This document shows positions 45,508 through 57,419 of a stretch of DNA of 64,000 bases, in pieces. Source of the DNA: Rhodomicrobium lacus (GTDB lineage Bacteria; Pseudomonadota; Alphaproteobacteria; Rhizobiales; Rhodomicrobiaceae); the NCBI RefSeq assembly GCF_003992725.1, contig NZ_RZNF01000003.1:300511-364510 (forward strand), written 5' to 3'. The notes below the pieces were generated by a model. The model was given only the letters and a program-made list of their open reading frames with translations. It had not been told where the DNA came from and did no database searches. The translations under genes and the position numbers were made by a program. Position 1 is the stretch's first letter; every line of letters starts with the position of its first letter.

Positions 45508-48500
45508 ATGATAGCATTCGAATTCAGCCATTGTCTTGTCGATTCCTACGCTCGATTCTCTCGATCGTTCAGCATCATCCGATCTGAAGACCTGAAGGCG
45601 GAGGTTGATCGCCAATACGACGCGGGTCGTTTCTGGCCAGACTCGCTTCTGTCCCTAAACCCTCAATATCTCCAGGGGCCGACCGTCGACGCTCTCGTCG
45701 CTTCTGGCGATCTAGACGAAGCAACCGGGAGAATATTCCGGTTTGGGACGACGCCCGTGCAATTTCACCGCCACCAAGCGCAATCGATCGCTAAGGCGCG
45801 GGCAGGCCAGAGCTATGTGGTCACCACCGGAACCGGGTCGGGCAAGTCGCTCTGCTTCTTTGTGCCGATCGTCGATGCAATCGTTCGTGCAAGGAAAGCT
45901 GGGAAGCCACGCAGAACCAGCGCGATCATTGTTTATCCGATGAACGCACTTGCCAACAGCCAGATTAAGGAGATCGAGAGGTTCATCTCCCAGTCGGGCC
46001 TGCCCAATCAGATAAAGCCGATCGTGCGCCGCTACACCGGCCAAGAAAGCCAGGAGGACCGGCAGCGGATTGCAGACGACCCGCCTGACATCCTGCTGAC
46101 CAACTTCATGATGGCTGAGCTGCTCCTGACGCGACAGGACAGCCTCGACACCAAGGTCATAGAGAACGCTAGCGGACTGGACTTTATCGTCCTCGACGAG
46201 CTGCATACCTATCGCGGTCGGCAGGGCGCCGATGTCGCGATCCTCGTTCGTCGCCTTCGCAACCGCTGCACGCCGGACAAGGCGCCCATCTGCATCGGAA
46301 CCTCAGCCACTATGGCGAGCGAAGGCTCGGAGGCCAACCGTGCGCAGGCCGTGGCGGATGTTGCGTCCCGCCTTTTCGGCACGCCCATTGGGCCGGAATC
46401 GGTCATCGACGAGTCGCTTCGGCGGGCCACAAATGATCGGTTGAAACTCGACGATGCGCGGCCGAAGCTCGCGTCTGTGCTGACATCAGCACTTCCGGAT
46501 AATTTGACGGACGAGGCGCTGAAAGAACACCCGTTGGCGGTGTGGGCAGAGCTGGCGATTGGGCTGGAGGACGCGCAAGAACTCAAGCGCAAGAAGCCGA
46601 TCGACTTTGGAAAGGCGGTAGAGCTGCTGTCGGAGGACAGCGGCGTGGAGTTCGAAGTTTGCCGAAGCAGTCTTGAGACTTTTTTGACCCGCATAAGCCT
46701 CCCGGAAACAGAACGGGGCGGTTTGGGGACAAGTGCATTTCTGGCATTCAAGCTCCATCAGTTCATCTCTGGCGCCGGCGAGGTTTTCACCACGCTGACT
46801 GTAAAGCCCAGAAATGTTTTGTTCGAAGGCCAGCTCGAAGACCCCAGTGCGCCTGGCCATCGGCTGTATCCAACCCGTTTTTGTCGGGAATGCGGACATG
46901 AGGTTCATGTCGTTACCAAGACTGAAGACGCCGAAGGCGCCCTGTTCCTGCCAAGGAACATCGATGACGCGCCGCTCGATGATCAGGAGGGAGAAACCGC
47001 GGGTTATCTAACCCCTGCTGGCGATGGCGATCTCGATTACGCCTTCACGGGCGAGATCGAATCCTATCCCGAGGATTGGCGAGAGGAGCGCAATGGCGTC
47101 GAACGGCTCCGTGCCAATCGGAAACGGCGAACGCCTCAGATGGTGGTGGTCGCGCCGGACGGGCGATACGGCTCGTCGGGAAAAACCTTCTGGTTCATAC
47201 CGGGCAAATTCGGCTTCTGCCCGTGCTGTCTCGACCAACCGCATCCCGGCATGCGCGAGCGCACAAAACTGGCAGGCTTGTCCGGCGAGGGCCGAAGCTC
47301 AGCCACGACGCTTCTCGTAGCGACCGCCCTCGAATGGATGAACAGGCGCAACAGCGGCGTTCCCGCGGACAAGCGCAAGCTACTCGGCTTCACAGACAAT
47401 CGTCAGGACGCCGCCCTTCAGGCGGGACACTTCAACGATTTTCTGTTCGTCAGCCTCCTGCGCGGAGCGATCCTTCGGGCTGTCCTGGACGCAGGCGACG
47501 AGGGTTTGACCGAGGACGAGTTCGGCCTACGGATCGTAAGGGCGCTCGGCTTCACCGCCGCCAACCGGGATGCGCTCATCCACTGGATGCAGGACTCCGA
47601 GGCTGGAGCCGTGATCCGCGAGGACGCTCAACGATCCCTTCAAAAGGTTCTCGCGCATCGACTTTGGACGGATCTGCGTAGGGGATGGCGTTACACCAAT
47701 CCGAGCCTCTCCGTTCTCAAACTCATCGATGTCGAGTTCATCGGCCTCGACGACATCGTGGAAGATACCGAACGCTTTGCAGCCATACGGCCGGAATTCG
47801 GCGTACTCGATGCGTCCGCGCGAAAGGTGATGCTGAAGAAGCTCCTTGGCGCGATGCTCGACGGCTTGGCGGTCGGTACAGAAGCGCTCGACCCGACAGT
47901 TCTCGAAGGTGTCGCCCAGAAATCCCGCAATCTGCTTCGCGCGCCCTGGACCATCGACATCACGGAGACGCCCCGAAGCCGCACGACCCTGTTCCTTCAG
48001 GCCCCGGGCAAAGATCAAGTGGGCCTACGAGAGGAACAAACAATCGTCCGCGCCGGCACAATTCCCGTATCGGACGCCTCATCAATCGCAAGAGTATTAT
48101 CGGGATCAAGCTCGGTAGGAACGACTACCTGACGGCCATGACCGGCCTTATGGACCTCCTCGCGCGGGAGGGATTGGTGTCGCGCGTCGATCTGGAGAAG
48201 GATTTGCAGGGGTGGCGTCTGTCGCCGTCAGCTGTCCGTGTCGTGCCCGGTGAAGCCATTCGGAGCGGCGTAGCGCAGGGCAACCGCTATTTTCACGATC
48301 TCTACAACGAAATCGCCGTCGATCTGAAAGGCGGTCAGAGCAGCTTCTGGGGTCTGGAAGGCCGTGAACACACGGCTCAGGTCTCCCAAAGACAACGCGA
48401 ATGGCGCGAGTGGCGCTTTCGACACGAGCAGGAAGACCGGGAGAACCTCGCGAGAAATGCGGCCGAGCTTAAGGCGGCGGGCGAGTCGGAGCAGTTTTTG

Positions 48501-50678
48501 CCCGCCCTGTTCTGTTCACCGACGATGGAACTCGGCGTCGATATTTCGGCGCTCAACGCCGTCTATCTGCGAAATGTGCCGCCGACACCGGCCAACTACG
48601 CTCAACGCGCCGGCCGTGCGGGGCGCTCCGGGCAGGCCGCCGTCATCGTGACGTATTGCGCGGCCCAATCGCCTCACGACCAGTATTTCTTCGAACGGCG
48701 CAATGAGATGGTGGCTGGTGTCGTTCGCCCTCCTGCCCTCGACATCACCAATGCAGAACTCGTCCGCTCACACCTGCACGCCGTTTGGCTCGCCGAGGCG
48801 AAGCTCGCCCTGTCTCCGGACATCCCGGAGATCCTCGACCTGACGCAGACGGGATACCCGCTGAAGGCGGAGGTCCATGAGGTGATCGACCGGCCTGAAC
48901 TGGCATTAGCGGCGCACGCCCCGATGAAGCGCGTTCTCGATCAAATTCTCGCTTCAGTGGATGGTCGAAAGCCGGTTTGGATGAGCGAACCGGATGATTT
49001 TGTCTCTTCGGTTAGTTTGAGCGCGCCGCAAGCGTTCGATGATGCATTTACGCGTTGGCGGGAGCTCTATAACTCCGCCCGGACGCAGTTAATTGAGGCC
49101 AACGCCCGGTCCGAAATCACAGGTCTCTCGGCCGCCGATCGTCGGCGCATCAAGGCATCGCAGATGCAGGCGAGCGACCAGATCGCCATTCTCGAACAGG
49201 GAAAGGCTTCGAACGGCTCGGATTTCTACTCCTACCGTTATCTCGCGACCGAAGGCTTCCTGCCGGGCTACAATTTCCCCCGGTTGCCACTCTACGCTTT
49301 CATTCCCGGCGAGGGGAAGACCGGCTCTTTCCTCCAGCGTGCACGTTTCCTGGCAATCTCGGAGTTCGGACCGCGCAGCCTGATTTATCACGAAGGCCGC
49401 GCTTATCGGGTCATGAAGGCGAAGTTACCGCCGGAAGTACGAACTGGTGACGCGGCGGAACTCGCCACCAGGGATATTTTCATCTGCTCGAACTGTGGCG
49501 CCTGCCATGACGACGAGGTCGAGCGCTGCCACGCCTGCAACAGCCCGATGGCTGGTGAGACGCCCGTGCAGCGGACGCTCAGGATTGACAACGTCGAGGC
49601 CGCACCGGCCGAGCGGATCACGGCAAATGACGAAGAGCGCGTCCGACAAGGCTTCGATATTCAGACAGTGTTCTCCTGGCCGAAACGCGACGGCCGAGTG
49701 CAAATCACCGAGGCCGACTTCCGCTGCGAGGACGCCTCGATCCTCAACCTGCAATATGCCAACAGCGCCGAGATCAGCCGGATCAACAAAGGGCTGAAGC
49801 GACGAGCAAACCAGACGGTCTTCGGCTTTTATATCGATCCGCGCAGCGGTTACTGGGCGAAATCCGATGACGAAGATCCCGATGTGGATGTACAGCCGGA
49901 TGTGGTGAGGCCGGTTCAGATCGTTCCCATCGTGCGGGACCACAAGAACGCACTGCTCTTCCGATTCAACGAGCCGACGGCCTATGCGCCCGAGACGATC
50001 GTCACCGTTCAGCACGCCCTGCTGAGAGGCATTGAGGTCGTCTTCCAATTGGAGGAAGGCGAAGTCCTCGGCGAGCCGTTGCCCGCCCGCGACAACCGGC
50101 GCGCTGTGCTGGCCTATGAGGCTACGGAGGGCGGTGCCGGCGTTTTGAGTCGCCTGATCGAGGATCCGCAAGCGCTCGGTAAGGTGGCCCGTGAAGCGCT
50201 GAGGTTGATGCATTTTGAGAAGGTCGATGAAGCGATCGCGGCAGGCGATGCCAAGCTGCTCGCCAACCACGATGGAGAGGCCTGCGTGCGCGGGTGTTAT
50301 CGGTGCTTGCTCTCCTACTTCAACCAGCCGGATCACGAGCTGATCGACCGGGCGAGCGATGAAGCGAAACAGATGCTCGTCGATCTGGCGCGCGGACAAG
50401 TAGTGCTTGCCGCAGCACCAGGTGAGGCGGTCGAGGGTGGGGGATGGGCGAATGCCTTTAAGGACGCTGGGCTTCCACCCCCGGATGGCCCGTCGATCTC
50501 CTTTTCCGACCAGGAAATGAGTTTCGCGTGGCGTAGCCATTTCGTCGCTGCTTGCATCTCTCCCTTGGCGGAAGCGACACGCCAGGCTGCTGAGGCCAAG
50601 GGCTGGACGCTGTTTGAGTTACCGGAAGCTGTCACTGCGGGCGTGCCCGACGCGATGCGTTCGATGTTCGGGAATTAG
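45508..50678 (+). pseudogene. DEAD/DEAH helicase with DUF1998 domain, split by a -1 frameshift
   Basis: Two frames together make one 1723-residue defence-type helicase. Frame one (45508-48132): motif I VVTTGTGSGKSLCFF near residue 105, Ia YPMNALANSQIKEIERF, motif II DELHTYRG near 230, motif III GTSATM. Frame two (to 50678) has motifs V-VI in CSPTMELGVDISALNAVYLR and NYAQRAGRAGRSG, then zinc pairs CSNCGACHDDEVERCHAC and the DUF1998 signature CVRGCYRCLLSYF. Frames meet near 48060: VRAGT leads in frame into NSRIGRLINRKSI if one base is added. DUF1998 helicases are the DrmA/DrmB type of DISARM. ATG 45508 has AGAGGGA upstream. As it stands the motor is cut between its two RecA lobes. Confidence 0.85.
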
Positions 50679-50682
50679 ATCG

Positions 50683-53448
50683 ATGACAGTGAATTTTACG
50701 CCAGGGGATTTGGTTCGAGCGCGCGGCCGTGAGTGGGTTGCGCTTCCATCGCCGCAAGATGGTATCCTCGCGCTTCGCCCTCTCTCGGGAGGCGGCAGCG
50801 ACACCGTTGTCCTCGATCCGGCGCTCGAACTTCTGCCGGTCGAGCCTGCCCGTTTCGATCTTCCCGCCGATGCGGCCGCGACGGTTCAGGCGAAAGCAGC
50901 ACTGCTAGCGGATGCGATGCGCCTGACGCTCCGCCGGGGCGCAGGCCCCTTCAGGTCGGCGGCCCAACTCACGTTCGAACCGCGGACTTATCAGTTCGTC
51001 CCCCTGCTGATGGCGCTGCGTATGGCGACGCCGCGGCTTCTGATCGCGGATGATGTGGGCATAGGCAAGACGATCGAGGCCAGCCTCATCCTGCGTGAGC
51101 TCATAGACCGGGGTGAGGTAGATGCGTTTTCGGTGCTTTGCCCACCACACCTCGTCGAACAATGGCTCGGAGAGCTGAAGACTCGCTTCGGCATTGACGC
51201 CGTTCCAGTTACGTCCAGCACAGCAAGTCGGCTCGAACGCGGACTGCCACTCGCCCAGACTCTGTTCGAGGCTTATCCCTATACGGTCGTCAGCCTCGAC
51301 TACATCAAGGCGGAGAAGCGCCGCGAAGGATTTGCGCGCTCCTGTCCGGATTTTGTTATAGTCGATGAGGCCCACGCCTGCGTCGGAACGCATAAAGGCA
51401 GACAGCAGCGTTTCGATCTTTTGCAGGGCTTGGCGAAGAACCCCGATCGCCGGATGATCCTTCTGACCGCGACGCCGCATTCCGGGGATGAAGAGGCTTT
51501 TGCCCGCCTCCTCTCCTTGATCGATCCGTCATTTGCATCGCTGGACTTCGAGGACACGCGGTATCGCGAGCGCCTGGCGCGGCATTTTGTGCAGCGGCGT
51601 AGGATCGACCTCGTCACTGGCGATTGGCACGAGGATCGCGCCTTTCCAAAGCACGAAACCACCGAGTTTGCCTATCGCCTGTCCGGCGTGCATCGCGACT
51701 TTCAGGATGCTGTCCTCGACTACTGCTTCGGCGTCGTCTCTCAGGCGGGATCGGGACAGCGTGAGCAGCGCCTCGCCTTCTGGGGTACGCTGGCCCTGAT
51801 GCGTTGCGTCGGGTCTTCCCCAGCCGCTGCGTTGAGTGCGTTGCGGAACCGCATGTCGAGCGAAAGCGATCGCCTCGAACCTCAAATCTATGACGACGAC
51901 GGAGATGACGAGGACGCGGTCGACCTCGAACCTGGCACAGCATTCGATGTCGATCCGGCGCTTCTCGCTCTGGTGAGGCATGCCGAGGAATTGGTCGGCA
52001 AGGCCGACCCGAAGCTGGCGGCTTTGATCGAGACGCTGACGCCCCTCATCAAGAAGGGCGCAAATCCCGTCGTCTTCTGCCGTTATCTGGCGACGGCCGA
52101 GCATGTGCGCGATGGTCTGCGCAAAGCCTTTCCGAAGCTCACCGTCGAATCCGTGACAGGCGTTCTCACGCCGGACGAGCGTCGTGATCGTGTCGCCGAC
52201 ATGGTGTCGGCGGACGAGGAAAAGCCAGTCCAGCGTATTCTTGTCGCTACCGATTGCCTCTCCGAAGGGATCAATCTCCAGCAACTCTTCGACACGGTCG
52301 TCCACTACGACCTGTCATGGAATCCGACCCGGCACCAGCAGCGCGAACGGCGCGTCGATCGTTTCGGCCAGCCGGCGGAACTCGTCCGGTCGATCATGAT
52401 GTTCTCGCCGGACAGCGCTATCGACGGCGCCGTGCTTGAGGTCATCCTTCGCAAGGCCGAGGAAATCCGTAAGGCGACGGGCGTAACCGTGCCGCTCCCC
52501 GAAGAACGCGGGCCGGTGACCGACGCATTGATGGCGTCGATGATGCTGCGCCGCCGTGGAAGCACCCAGCTCACGCTCGACCTTCGTTTCGAAGACAGTG
52601 TGAAGGCCGTGGAGGGGCGATGGCGTGACGCTTCCGAAAATGAGCGGAAATCGCAGGCGCGCTTCGCGCAGAACGCCATGAAGCCGCAGGAGATCGCGCC
52701 CGAATGGGAAAAAGTACGCGCGCTGCTCGGCTCCCCAGCCGATGCGCGCTTGTTCGTCGAGCGCGCCATGTCGCGCTTCGGCGCACAGTTGGAGACGCGC
52801 AAAGCCGTGCTTCTGGCCCATGTCGATGCCCTCGATGCCGGCCTGCGCGAGCGTCTGGCCGAACACGATCTCAAAGGATCGGTGCGCCTGGCGACGATGG
52901 AGCCCGCACCCTCTGGCACGGCGCTGCTTACAAGAATGCACCCGCTGACAGCGACGCTTGCCGAGGCGCTGGTCGAAGCCTCGCTCGACCCGGAATCCTT
53001 GTCTGGGTTGGGCATCGGTCGTGTCGGTGCCTGGCCCACCGCCGCAGTCCAGCAAGTCACCCGCCTCGCACTTCTGCGCATCCGCTTCAAGCTGACTGTC
53101 CATGCCCGCAAGGAACGGCTGCTGCTGGCGGAGGAAGCCGCTCTCGTCGCTGTGCAAGTCGCGCGGATTGTGGCGGTCGGCGAAGAAGCGCGCGAACTGC
53201 TGAACGCGCCCGCGACGGCCGATTTCGCGCCCATCGCGCGGGACAGATTCATCGCCAAGACCAAGGAGGAATTGCCGGGTCTGCTCGAAGGGCCAATCGC
53301 CGAATTCGTCCGATCGCGCGCGCAGGAACTGATGCAGGATCACGCCCGCCTTCGTGTTGCCGCCGGGTCCGCTTCCCGCGTCACGGTGGAGGCCGTATTG
53401 CCGCCGGATGTCATCGGCATGTTCTCGCTGATGCCGGGGGAGGCTTGA
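50683..53448 (+). CDS. SNF2-family helicase, DrmD-like
   Basis: 921 residues and apparently intact. Motif I LIADDVGIGKTIEASLIL near residue 125, motif II VIVDEAHACVGTH near 230, motif III LLTATPHSGDEEAF, then the second lobe VVFCRYLATAEHVRDGL, motif V LVATDCLSEGINLQQLFDTV and motif VI NPTRHQQRERRVDRFGQ. The last 250 residues are helical. The layout matches DrmD of class 1 DISARM, and also RapA/HepA-like helicases. The start, ATG 50683, is 5 bp after the helicase stop, so the genes are an operon; 3 bp separate it from the methylase. Confidence 0.88.
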   Translation: MTVNFTPGDLVRARGREWVALPSPQDGILALRPLSGGGSDTVVLDPALELLPVEPARFDLPADAAATVQAKAALLADAMRLTLRRGAGPFRSAAQLTFEPRTYQFVPLLMALRMATPRLLIADDVGIGKTIEASLILRELIDRGEVDAFSVLCPPHLVEQWLGELKTRFGIDAVPVTSSTASRLERGLPLAQTLFEAYPYTVVSLDYIKAEKRREGFARSCPDFVIVDEAHACVGTHKGRQQRFDLLQGLAKNPDRRMILLTATPHSGDEEAFARLLSLIDPSFASLDFEDTRYRERLARHFVQRRRIDLVTGDWHEDRAFPKHETTEFAYRLSGVHRDFQDAVLDYCFGVVSQAGSGQREQRLAFWGTLALMRCVGSSPAAALSALRNRMSSESDRLEPQIYDDDGDDEDAVDLEPGTAFDVDPALLALVRHAEELVGKADPKLAALIETLTPLIKKGANPVVFCRYLATAEHVRDGLRKAFPKLTVESVTGVLTPDERRDRVADMVSADEEKPVQRILVATDCLSEGINLQQLFDTVVHYDLSWNPTRHQQRERRVDRFGQPAELVRSIMMFSPDSAIDGAVLEVILRKAEEIRKATGVTVPLPEERGPVTDALMASMMLRRRGSTQLTLDLRFEDSVKAVEGRWRDASENERKSQARFAQNAMKPQEIAPEWEKVRALLGSPADARLFVERAMSRFGAQLETRKAVLLAHVDALDAGLRERLAEHDLKGSVRLATMEPAPSGTALLTRMHPLTATLAEALVEASLDPESLSGLGIGRVGAWPTAAVQQVTRLALLRIRFKLTVHARKERLLLAEEAALVAVQVARIVAVGEEARELLNAPATADFAPIARDRFIAKTKEELPGLLEGPIAEFVRSRAQELMQDHARLRVAAGSASRVTVEAVLPPDVIGMFSLMPGEA

Positions 53449-53451
53449 ACC

Positions 53452-56400
53452 ATGGCGCGCAAACCCGTCACCGACATGTCTGCATGGCCTTCCCTCACGC
53501 TGGAAGGCAACCTCATCGCTCCGGCAATGGTCGCCAGCATCGACCGCCGGCAAGCCTTCGATCAGGCGGAAGAGGATTATCGCATCCGCAAGGGACTGAC
53601 GATCCGCGAGGAGATATCAACCTCCTTCCGTGTCGGCCAATCCCATTTCGACTCATTCACGAACCTTCAGAATCCCTCGGTCGAGGCGACTAGGCGCTTT
53701 GTCCGGGCCTTCCTCGCGGAGACCTTCGGCTTCGATGATCTCGCTCCGGCCGATGGCACGCTCTCTTTCCTCGCCGGCGGACGTGTCCCGATTGTCGTGG
53801 TGCCGCCATCCGAGGAAAAGCTCGATCGCCGCAGCCCGACGCTTTCGACCGATCGTTCGCGCTCTCCGGCTTTCGCGCTTCAGGACCATCTCAACGATCA
53901 TGACGACGCGCTCTGGGGGCTGGTCACGAACGGGACCATTCTGCGTCTCATGCGCGACAACGCCTCGCTGACGCGGCCAGCCTATATCGAAGCCGATCTC
54001 ACGCAAATCTTCACCAATGAGGATGCCTCCTCTTTCGCGGTTTTGTGGTCGCTGATCCACCGCACACGGTTCGGCGCTGCTGGCGCCCCGGCCACGGATT
54101 GCGCGCTGGAGCGCTGGCGTGATGCCGGTTCCCGCGAAGGCGAAGCCGCGCGTGACCGGCTGGCGGCGCAGGTTGAAATCGCGCTCCGGGTGCTCGGCTC
54201 GGGTTTTCTCGAATCCAATCCCGAACTCGCCACGCGCTTGAAGTCAGGCGAGAACGATCTGACCGAGTGGTTCAACGAACTGCTGCGCCTCGTCTATCGC
54301 CTGATCTTCCTCATGGTGGCGGAAGACCGCAACCTGCTCCACCCCGAAACGGCGGCACAAGACGCCCGCAGGCTCTACCGCGAAGGCTACAGCCTCGCCG
54401 CGCTGCGCGCCTCCTGCGTTCGCGCGGCCACCTGGGACAAGCATCACGATCGCTATGAGGGCATCAAGATCGTCTTCCGCGCGCTGGCTCATGGGCAGGA
54501 CGCGCTCGGCCTGCCGGCGCTCGGTGGGCTTTTCAGCGACGACAAACTGCCGAATCTCGAAACGGCGCGCCTGCGCAATCGCGCCTTCATGGAGGCGCTC
54601 TATCGCCTCTCCTGGCTCGCCGACAAAGCCGGCATGACGCCGGTTAACTGGCGCGCGATGGAGACCGAGGAGCTTGGCTCGGTCTATGAATCCCTGCTCG
54701 AACTGCAGCCGCAGCTTGGCGAGGACGGCAAGACCCTGCACTTTGCCTCGGAGGCGGCAGAGCAGAAGGGCAACCAGCGTAAGACAACCGGCTCCTATTA
54801 CACGCCGGACAGCCTCGTTCAGGCGCTGCTCGACACGGCACTCGACCCCGTGCTGGACAAGACCGAGGTCGAGGCCGACGACCCCGCCGCAGCGCTCCTG
54901 AAACTGTCTGTCATCGACCCCGCCTGCGGCTCGGGCCACTTCCTGCTGGCTGCTGCCCGCCGCATCGCCACGCGGGTGGCCCGCATTCGAGCTGATGGCA
55001 CGCCGTCGCTTTCCGATTTCCGTCATGCCCTACGCGATGTTGCGCGGTCTTGCCTATACGGCGTGGACCGCAATCCGATGGCGGTGGAGCTGACCAAGGT
55101 CGCGCTCTGGATCGAAACTGTGGACCCCGGCCTTCCCCTCGGCTTCTTCGACGCACAGATCCGTTGTGGTGATGCGCTGCTGGGGGTCTTTGATCTTAAG
55201 GTACTGGAGGATGGCATCCCCGATGCTGCCTACAAACCGCTGACAGGCGACGATAAGGAAACCACGAAATTTTATACCCGCGCCAACCGGGACGAGAAAG
55301 CTGGTCAGGGAAGTCTGGATTTCACAGGTGGTCGATCCCGTTTGCCGGCCATCCGACCGATTGCCACGGAATACACCGGCTTTCGGGCGCTGGGCGAAGA
55401 CACGCTCGACGATATCATCACCAAGGATCGTCGCTTCCGGTCGATCCGTGAAAGCGAGGCCTTCCACAAGGCGCAAATGGCTTGCGACCTCTATATCGCA
55501 GCCTTCCTTTTGCCGAAGACCGGCGGCGCCCCAACTTCGCGGGGCACGCGATTGGTTCCGACCACCTCGGACGTCTGGCAAGCGCTGGATGACGGGCAGG
55601 TCTGGGGGCCGATCATTGGGCAGGCGACTGTTGCAGGCCGAGCTCGCGCCTTTCATTGGCCGCTGGAATTCCCGGACGTAATGCAGCGCGGCGGGTTCGA
55701 TGTGGTGCTTGGCAACCCGCCATGGGAACGAGTGAAGCTGCAGGAAGAAGAGTTCTTCGCCCTCAGGGATGCTGAAATCGCGACTGCGAAGAATGCAGCA
55801 GCACGCAAGAGGTTGATCGAACAGCTGCACGAAACCAACCCGCGCCTCGCCAAAGAATGGCGGGACGCATTGAGATCGGCCGCCAACGAAAGCCACTTCA
55901 TGCGAGAGTCCGGCCGCTTCCCGCTCGGAGGCGTGGGCGACGTAAACACCTATGCCGTGTTCACTGATCTCGCATGGGCCGCGCTTCACCCCAACGGACG
56001 AGCCGGTCTGATCATCCCCAATGGCCTGGTGGTCGGCTTCACCTACAGAGAATTCCTGCGCCGCCTATTGTCTGAGAAGTCTTTGATCTCGTTCTACGGC
56101 TTCGAGAACGAGGACAAGATATTCAAGGACGTTCATAATGAAACGAAGTTCGGCCTCCTCACGATCGGTGGGACGCGAGTCAATATTGATCAACCATGGT
56201 TCACGGCGCACATCCGGCAGCCGTCCGAGATTGCCGATCCTGAGAGGCGATATGCCCTGACCATTGATGAGATCAGGGCCATCAATCCGAACACCTTAAA
56301 CCTCCCAGCCTTCCGTTGGTCGAAGGACGCTAAGGTTACGGCCGCGATACACACGGCCGCGCCGATCCTGATCGAGAAACAAGACGCGATGATTACGCGG

Positions 56401-57419
56401 AACGGATGGCAATTCGCCAGCGAGCCATGAACATAAAGTTCTTCGTTCTCGAGCAGGCTCCAGTTCTTTCGCCCGAACAAATGGATCAGGAGGTAGATTG
56501 GCTAGGCGCAACGGCGATTGAATGGCTCAAGTCACGCCTACTTGAACTCTGGTTCACCAACGTCGAACTTGAGGCCTTTGCTCGCGATCTCGGATTTGGG
56601 GGACGTCCATTCATTTGGAATAAAATTCGCCGTCTCGCAATCCAAGCCGAAATTGATGCAGCCATGCTGCATCTGTACGGCTTGACCAGAGAACAGTCGG
56701 AATGGGTTCTCAACTCCTTCACGGTGCTTAGAAAGTATGAAGAACGCGACCATAACGAATTCCGCACCAAACGGCTCGTCCTAGCCGCTTACGACGCCAT
56801 GGCCGAAGCAAAGGCTGCGCGAACCGCATACATTTCCCCGCTTTCTCCGCCACCAGCCGACCCGAGTCTTTGTCATCCCTCCAGTGCCGAAGATACTCCG
56901 CTTATCGAGCTGCCGGTACTCGACAGCCTCCCCAACAGCGCATGGACTTGGCCGGCCACCATTCAACCGCGCGACCGGCTCCGCTACGCGGCACAATATG
57001 CGCTCTGGCAGATGGTGCCGGCGACCGATGGCGCGCATATCCGGTTCGTCATCGCCAGCCTTGCAGAGCCTGCATTGCTAACGCCGATGCTGACCGGGGC
57101 TGAGCGCGACCAATGGGTCAGGCTCGCTGGGCCTGAGGCCCTGCCATTACAAGGCGTTGTGCGGCTCCGCCCTGCTATCAATCAAGCGTGGAGGTCGATG
57201 TTCGAGATCCTGATCACATCGGGCCAGTTGGCAGAAAGCGCCAACGGAGCGTGGGTGCGCGGACAGCATTTTGGCACGGCAGGGTTGGATGCCAATTCCA
57301 GCCATGCGCAGCGCGCTGCCTTCGCAATGGCGGCCGTGCGCGCAATGGAAATCGGAAAGCTCGCCTCCGCTGTTGCGCAGGAAGACAATGTGATCTGGGA
57401 GAGGTTCGGCCATGGTTAA
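53452..57419 (+). pseudogene. Eco57I-type N6-adenine DNA methylase, frame-broken
   Basis: Frame one (53452-56430, 992 residues) has the catalytic parts: KTTGSYYTPDSLVQALL, motif I SVIDPACGSGHFLLAAARR near residue 490, NPMAVELTKVALW, and motif IV VVLGNPPWERVKLQEEEF near 760. It stops at NGWQFASEP. Frame two (56406-57419) carries AIRQRAMNIKFFVLEQAPVL, the start of the family's C-terminal part, down to ENVIWERF-like ending. The segment usually found between (with a Y-E-G-K-M ... F-D-H-R signature) is absent, so a deletion plus frame change near 56390-56430 is likely. DrmMI of class 1 DISARM is of this type and protects host DNA by methylation. Ends overlapping the ATPase gene by 8 bp. Confidence 0.82.

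Noticed and set aside
48040..48132. Programmed -1 frameshift in the helicase.
   Set aside because: No heptameric slippery sequence or obvious downstream pseudoknot was found near the junction.
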